NCBI RefSeq assembly: GCF_020520425.1
Contig: NC_079487.1
Span: forward strand, 131,648,385 to 131,712,384
Length of the DNA: 64,000 bases
Direction: 5' to 3'
Origin: Spinacia oleracea
Taxonomy: Eukaryota; Streptophyta; Magnoliopsida; Caryophyllales; Amaranthaceae
Under the pieces are notes generated by a model. The model was given only the letters and a program-made list of their open reading frames with translations. It did not search any database and was not told where the DNA came from. Below, in pieces: positions 60,446 to 64,000 of this stretch. A program made the translations under genes and the position numbers. Positions within the stretch are counted from its first letter, which is position 1, and each line of letters opens with the position of its first letter.

Positions 60446-60840
60446 CCTAGAGCGCGACCTGAAATTTATATGCTCTAATTCAGGTTCCAAACTTTACTTA
60501 CATTGTCCTCTAGCAATGCAATATCACATTAACATTCAAAATGCACACGAAATGAACAATCATGCAAAACATTCAACTGAGAGACAAGGAATAACTTCAA
60601 TCATCACGAATAATAAGTTAGAATAAAAGAAAACATTCCCCTTGCGTGCCCGTAAAACTCTGATCTTTTAGATAGTCAATAATCTAGCTTTTATTCCTCA
60701 GAAGAATGTCAATAACAATCCTAAATATTAACACACACCTGTTCTCAAAATAAAGTAAAAAGGTTCTACGATATAAACATAACTATGGTTGGGCGGATTG
60801 ACCAACATTTTCTCACACACAACTAAATATGTAAGCAAAG

Positions 60841-61377
60841 CTAAAGGGAAACATCATCAGACTTGTCCTTTGACTCGCTATAACCTTCTAGGGTGAATAG
60901 CTCATATTTAAGTTCATCATCGTCATCCATATCAAAATAATAAGCTTCTTTTCTTGGCCTAGAGGATCTTCGTAGAGCTTGAAATTGATGATTAGCTTCC
61001 TCTGGCTCAGGCTCAGGTTCAGGTTCATGTTCGGGCTCAAACTCAAACTCAGGTTCAACCTCTAATTCATGTTCGAACTCAAACTCAAATTCTTGTTCGA
61101 ACTCAAACCCAAATTCATGCTCAAACTCAGGCTCCGAATCGCTTTCAGGTCTCAAAACAGCTTGATAAATATCGACCCTAGTTTGCCCTCTAGCACGATC
61201 AAATTCACGAAGGGCTTCATCATCACTATCAGGTTCTCCTGCTCTTAAAACTCGACGCAGAACAAGTTCATGGCTGGTGTAACTGTTAATGTCAGACTCG
61301 TAATCCATTTCATTTTCATCATCGCTTAGAACAATAGGGTTAGAATTGCTCCCTATTCTATTTCCTTGTATGCCAGA
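60841..61377 (-). CDS. Extra acidic ORF upstream of gag (about 178 residues)
   Basis: Open frame inside the leader, taken from the ATG at 61377 (MSGIQGNR); an upstream ATG in the same frame may exist. The N-terminal part is Asp/Glu-rich (VLSDDENEMDYESD). The middle is a low-complexity run of alternating Glu with Phe, Pro, His or Leu, built from a short DNA repeat. A basic patch, RRSSRPRK, follows and then a second acidic tail with YYFDMDDDDE. I recognise no enzyme or viral structural domain. The mix of acidic and basic patches could suit a chromatin- or RNA-binding accessory protein, but that is a guess. No stop interrupts it despite the long repeat. Confidence 0.55.
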   Translation of the reverse strand, partial: SGIQGNRIGSNSNPIVLSDDENEMDYESDINSYTSHELVLRRVLRAGEPDSDDEALREFDRARGQTRVDIYQAVLRPESDSEPEFEHEFGFEFEQEFEFEFEHELEVEPEFEFEPEHEPEPEPEPEEANHQFQALRRSSRPRKEAYYFDMDDDDELKYELFTLEGYSESKDKSDDVSL

Positions 61378-61707
61378 CATGATTAGTGATCTATAACAAT
61401 TAAACATAGTTTCTATGTTAGTAATTAGTACTCTCACTTACCGTATGATCCCACAATACACGATAAGTAAGAATATATATCAATCGCAATGCATAGGAAA
61501 GACACAACAGTTAGCAGGTAGAGAAATTGCAATCATGTTGACATAATGCATGCACAATGCTTCTATTCTATATGCCCTTTCCTATACTACCCAACTCTCA
61601 AAATAATCATAGTATATGAAACATTGAAGCATAAAAGGATAAACAAGAATGATTTATAAGAATTAGATTGATTAAAAGAATAATTATTAAACGATAAATA
61701 ATTAAAT

Positions 61708-61709
<2 letters not shown>

Positions 61710-61751
<42 letters not shown>

Positions 61752-61774
61752 GGTACTGTAGCAGCAGCAGCAGT

Positions 61775-61823
<49 letters not shown>
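61710..61823 (+). repeat. Two long T-runs separated by a CAG repeat
   Basis: T40 at 61710-61749, then ACGGTACTGTAGCAGCAGCA plus GCAGTAAA, then about T46 at 61778-61823. Run lengths this long are prone to sequencing error. Confidence 0.9.
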
Positions 61824-61824
<1 letters not shown>

Positions 61825-62040
61825 AAATATTAATTTAAATTTCAAAAGAATCGAAATACATTTATTCGCATAAAAACGTATTTCAAAGCACGATTCAAGA
61901 GTCAATATTAAAATAAATTCAAACATTTCTAGCTAATAACTTTAAATTTATTCACTAGTGTGAAATTACTTTTACATAACTAATTAGTTGGTTAGGCGCC
62001 TAAGATATAAAAGGTAGACACGAAATGTCAGTGAAACCTT

Positions 62041-62054
62041 TAGCTCTGATACCA
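62041..62054 (-). promoter_or_regulatory. Primer-binding site, tRNA-iMet
   Basis: In element sense TGGTATCAGAGCTA, complementary to the 3' end of plant initiator methionine tRNA, three bases after the 5' LTR. Confidence 0.9.
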
Positions 62055-62057
62055 CTT

Positions 62058-64000
62058 TGTAACACCCCGACAATTCCCATTTTCTAAAATAACCTCTTTT
62101 TAAATATAACTGTAGGGAATTATCAAAGTATTATCGCCCGTGTGAAAACGTTACGGCTTATTCAGAATTTTGCAGCGGAAAACATAAAACTAACTTTTAG
62201 GTTCATAAATAGTCTATTACATATTAGGTCCAAACCAATTAACTGAATTAAGGAAATACGAATAGTGCGACAAATTTCAAATCCAAGTTAACAAATTAAA
62301 TCACTTAATTAAACGAACAGAACTACAAGCTCTCTAATCCCGATCCCAATGATGCATCATCTTCAAACCTGTAGATGGGCAACGCTTATTGATCCTTAGA
62401 GACTGCTCACCAAAGATGGGTCATCACAGGATCAATAAGGCATAGCCATGATCAACACACACAAACAAAGCACGTAATCAGCAAAGCTGAGTACTACATA
62501 CTAAAACAACAACAATCCTAGCATGATACTATCAAACCAACAACCCTAACATGATACTAATAAGTATAAGTAAGGACAGACGAAACATAATAAATTGACG
62601 ATTATACTTGACTAGACTAAGCTAGGCTTAATAACCATAATATTATTTTAGTTGAAATAGACAATGGACCGAGTTGACCATCCAGAAGTCTTCACTAAGG
62701 AAGACGAGGTACGGGCGCGACTCCGTAACCTCAGTGACCTGCGATATCGAGGAACGTTTAAATAAAAATAGGACACGGTGATCAATCCGGTCCCAGAAAA
62801 GGCCATGGGCTACCACCATGAACCCCAACTCCTGTTTGTCCGTCACTTCAGACGTGCACAGTCTAAAGCTATTGCTATTCAGTTTCACTTTACATGATTT
62901 ACAAATTGAGATTCCGTTATGACTCAACCATTACATAAGACAGACAATTCACATTTGTTCACAACTGTTTTTATCTTGGAATTAAGTAAGTGATCATAAA
63001 AAGCATCAATCAAGACTCATTCCAACTTAACCAACCTTTCCTTTAACCATGAGCAACCCTGTATATAGGCATAAAGTTTCAACTTACTAAACAAGGTCCT
63101 CCGCCCTTATAAAGTAGTGAAAAGATAGAAAGGGAACGACAACCAATTGATCCAACCCAATCATATAGAATAATCTAGTGTTCCCAACCAACATGTTTGT
63201 ATCAAACATCCATACCAACATGTTACAGTTCTTATAGTGCAAAATAAGTTCAATAAGTTTGTCCAACAATATTAAACATGCACATTCAATATAACCCAGT
63301 TCGTCCATAATATCAACATCACCAAGTTCAACAATAATATCAACATAACCAAGTTCAACAATAATATCAACATAACCAAGTTCAACAACAAGATTCAACA
63401 TGGTTTCATCAATTAGCACACATTCCAAGCACACAGGTATGTACGTACCTTGTGTAAACAAACTGATAGGCCACCTTAACACTTTCAAAAGTCGCCTAAA
63501 GAGAATTCTCCGCCTAAAACAACCAACGAGTAATACCAATCAATTTCTAATCATTGGTAACCATAATAAAGCATTCTAAATGCATCCTAAACATATTTAG
63601 AGCTCTCCCCAATATCAAAACTTAAACATTTGATTTCCTAGCATCATAGTTATTGAACCAGTGATTGAAATTCGTTGAAAACTTTGCAAACATCGTACTC
63701 TAAATTTTCAGCAACATTAATTCATTTGAAAAGCTTCACCAAGGTCAATCTACGTTCCTAGTATCTCAAAACAACCAATTCAATAATCCATACTCAACCT
63801 ATCATGATTAAAACTCATAAAAACCTTGAATTTCGTACTTTAAACAATCCAAATTAATATTTCAAAGTAATTTGATAATCTGAAAATTAATAACTTTATT
63901 ATATAATTTGCAAAAATCTGAAATTTATAACTTAAACCACAAGACTCCTAACTTTAATTCAAGAAACTTAATTCAAACTAATACATCATGAATAAACCCT
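62058..64000 (-). repeat. 5' LTR, partial (cut by the window edge)
   Basis: Begins TGTAACACCCCG on the plus strand and mirrors 52837-54779 base for base in the stretches compared. The remaining about 857 bases lie beyond the window. Confidence 0.93.

Larger units (their letters stand above)
60446..62040 (-). other. Long leader between the primer-binding site and gag
   Basis: About 1.6 kb of element leader, longer than in most gypsy elements I recall. It holds the acidic ORF below and two very long T-runs on the plus strand (A-runs in the transcript). Confidence 0.7.
52837..64000 (-). mobile_element. Ty3/gypsy chromovirus, Tekay/Del type, nearly complete (5' LTR cut by the window edge)
   Basis: Minus-strand element. 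In element order: 5' LTR (62058 to beyond 64000), tRNA-iMet primer-binding site (62041-62054), leader with an extra acidic ORF, one gag-pol frame (55928-60445), polypurine tract (55637-55650) and 3' LTR (52837-55636). From the LTR length it should end near 64857, about 12.0 kb in all. The chromodomain at the end of integrase and the long LTRs fit the Tekay/Del clade. Chromodomain elements tend to insert into heterochromatin by reading histone marks. The open gag-pol frame and identical LTR stretches mark a recent insertion. Confidence 0.92.

Noticed and set aside
1-64000. CRISPR arrays, operons or bacterial mobile elements
   Set aside because: The sequence is a plant nuclear genome; tandem repeats here are satellites, not spacer arrays.

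Overview
This is nuclear DNA of a flowering plant, AT-rich and with split genes. Likely order: Caryophyllales, for example the spinach, beet or quinoa family. The plant call is firm: multi-exon GDSL lipases, an ABF/AREB bZIP factor, a group VII ERF, a nuclear tRNA-Leu and a Tekay-type chromovirus. The order is a weaker guess from general repeat character.

Layout. 1-2.7 kb: a solo LTR with a perfect 5-bp target duplication. 3.1-26.7 kb: the gene-bearing part. Three related five-exon GDSL genes lie on the minus strand (3133-4977, 16249-18385, 19881-26694). An intronless EF-hand gene (6113-6538) and a four-exon ABF/AREB bZIP gene (11864-15075) lie on the plus strand between the first and second. 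Of the three GDSL genes, the first has an open frame but altered oxyanion-hole residues, the second is broken at the catalytic serine, and the third looks intact. The third carries a 4,988-bp intron that holds a tRNA-Leu(CAA) gene and several transposons. 34.0-36.3 kb: a group VII ERF gene (minus strand) with the MCGGA oxygen-sensing N-terminus. 36.6-52.8 kb: no gene found; MITEs, Helitrons, a SINE and satellite-bearing elements. 52.8 kb to the end: a young Ty3/gypsy chromovirus in minus orientation. Its 2.8-kb LTRs look identical where both are visible, its gag-pol frame is intact, and it has an extra acidic ORF upstream of gag. Its 5' LTR runs off the right edge.

Most interesting: five short, apparently non-autonomous elements share one design. 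Each has long degenerate terminal inverted repeats containing a hairpin palindrome. Four have a 9-bp target duplication, as in Mutator-like elements, and four have an interior built from tandem minisatellites. Their sequences differ, but the architecture repeats across the window (8672-9118, 15629-16030, 19251-19544, 23111-24697, 39229-40079).

The host genes do not form one pathway. The GDSL genes are a local tandem family. The bZIP (ABA/drought) and ERF-VII (hypoxia) are independent stress regulators. All coordinates and splice sites were read by eye. Family names come from recalled motifs, not database searches.
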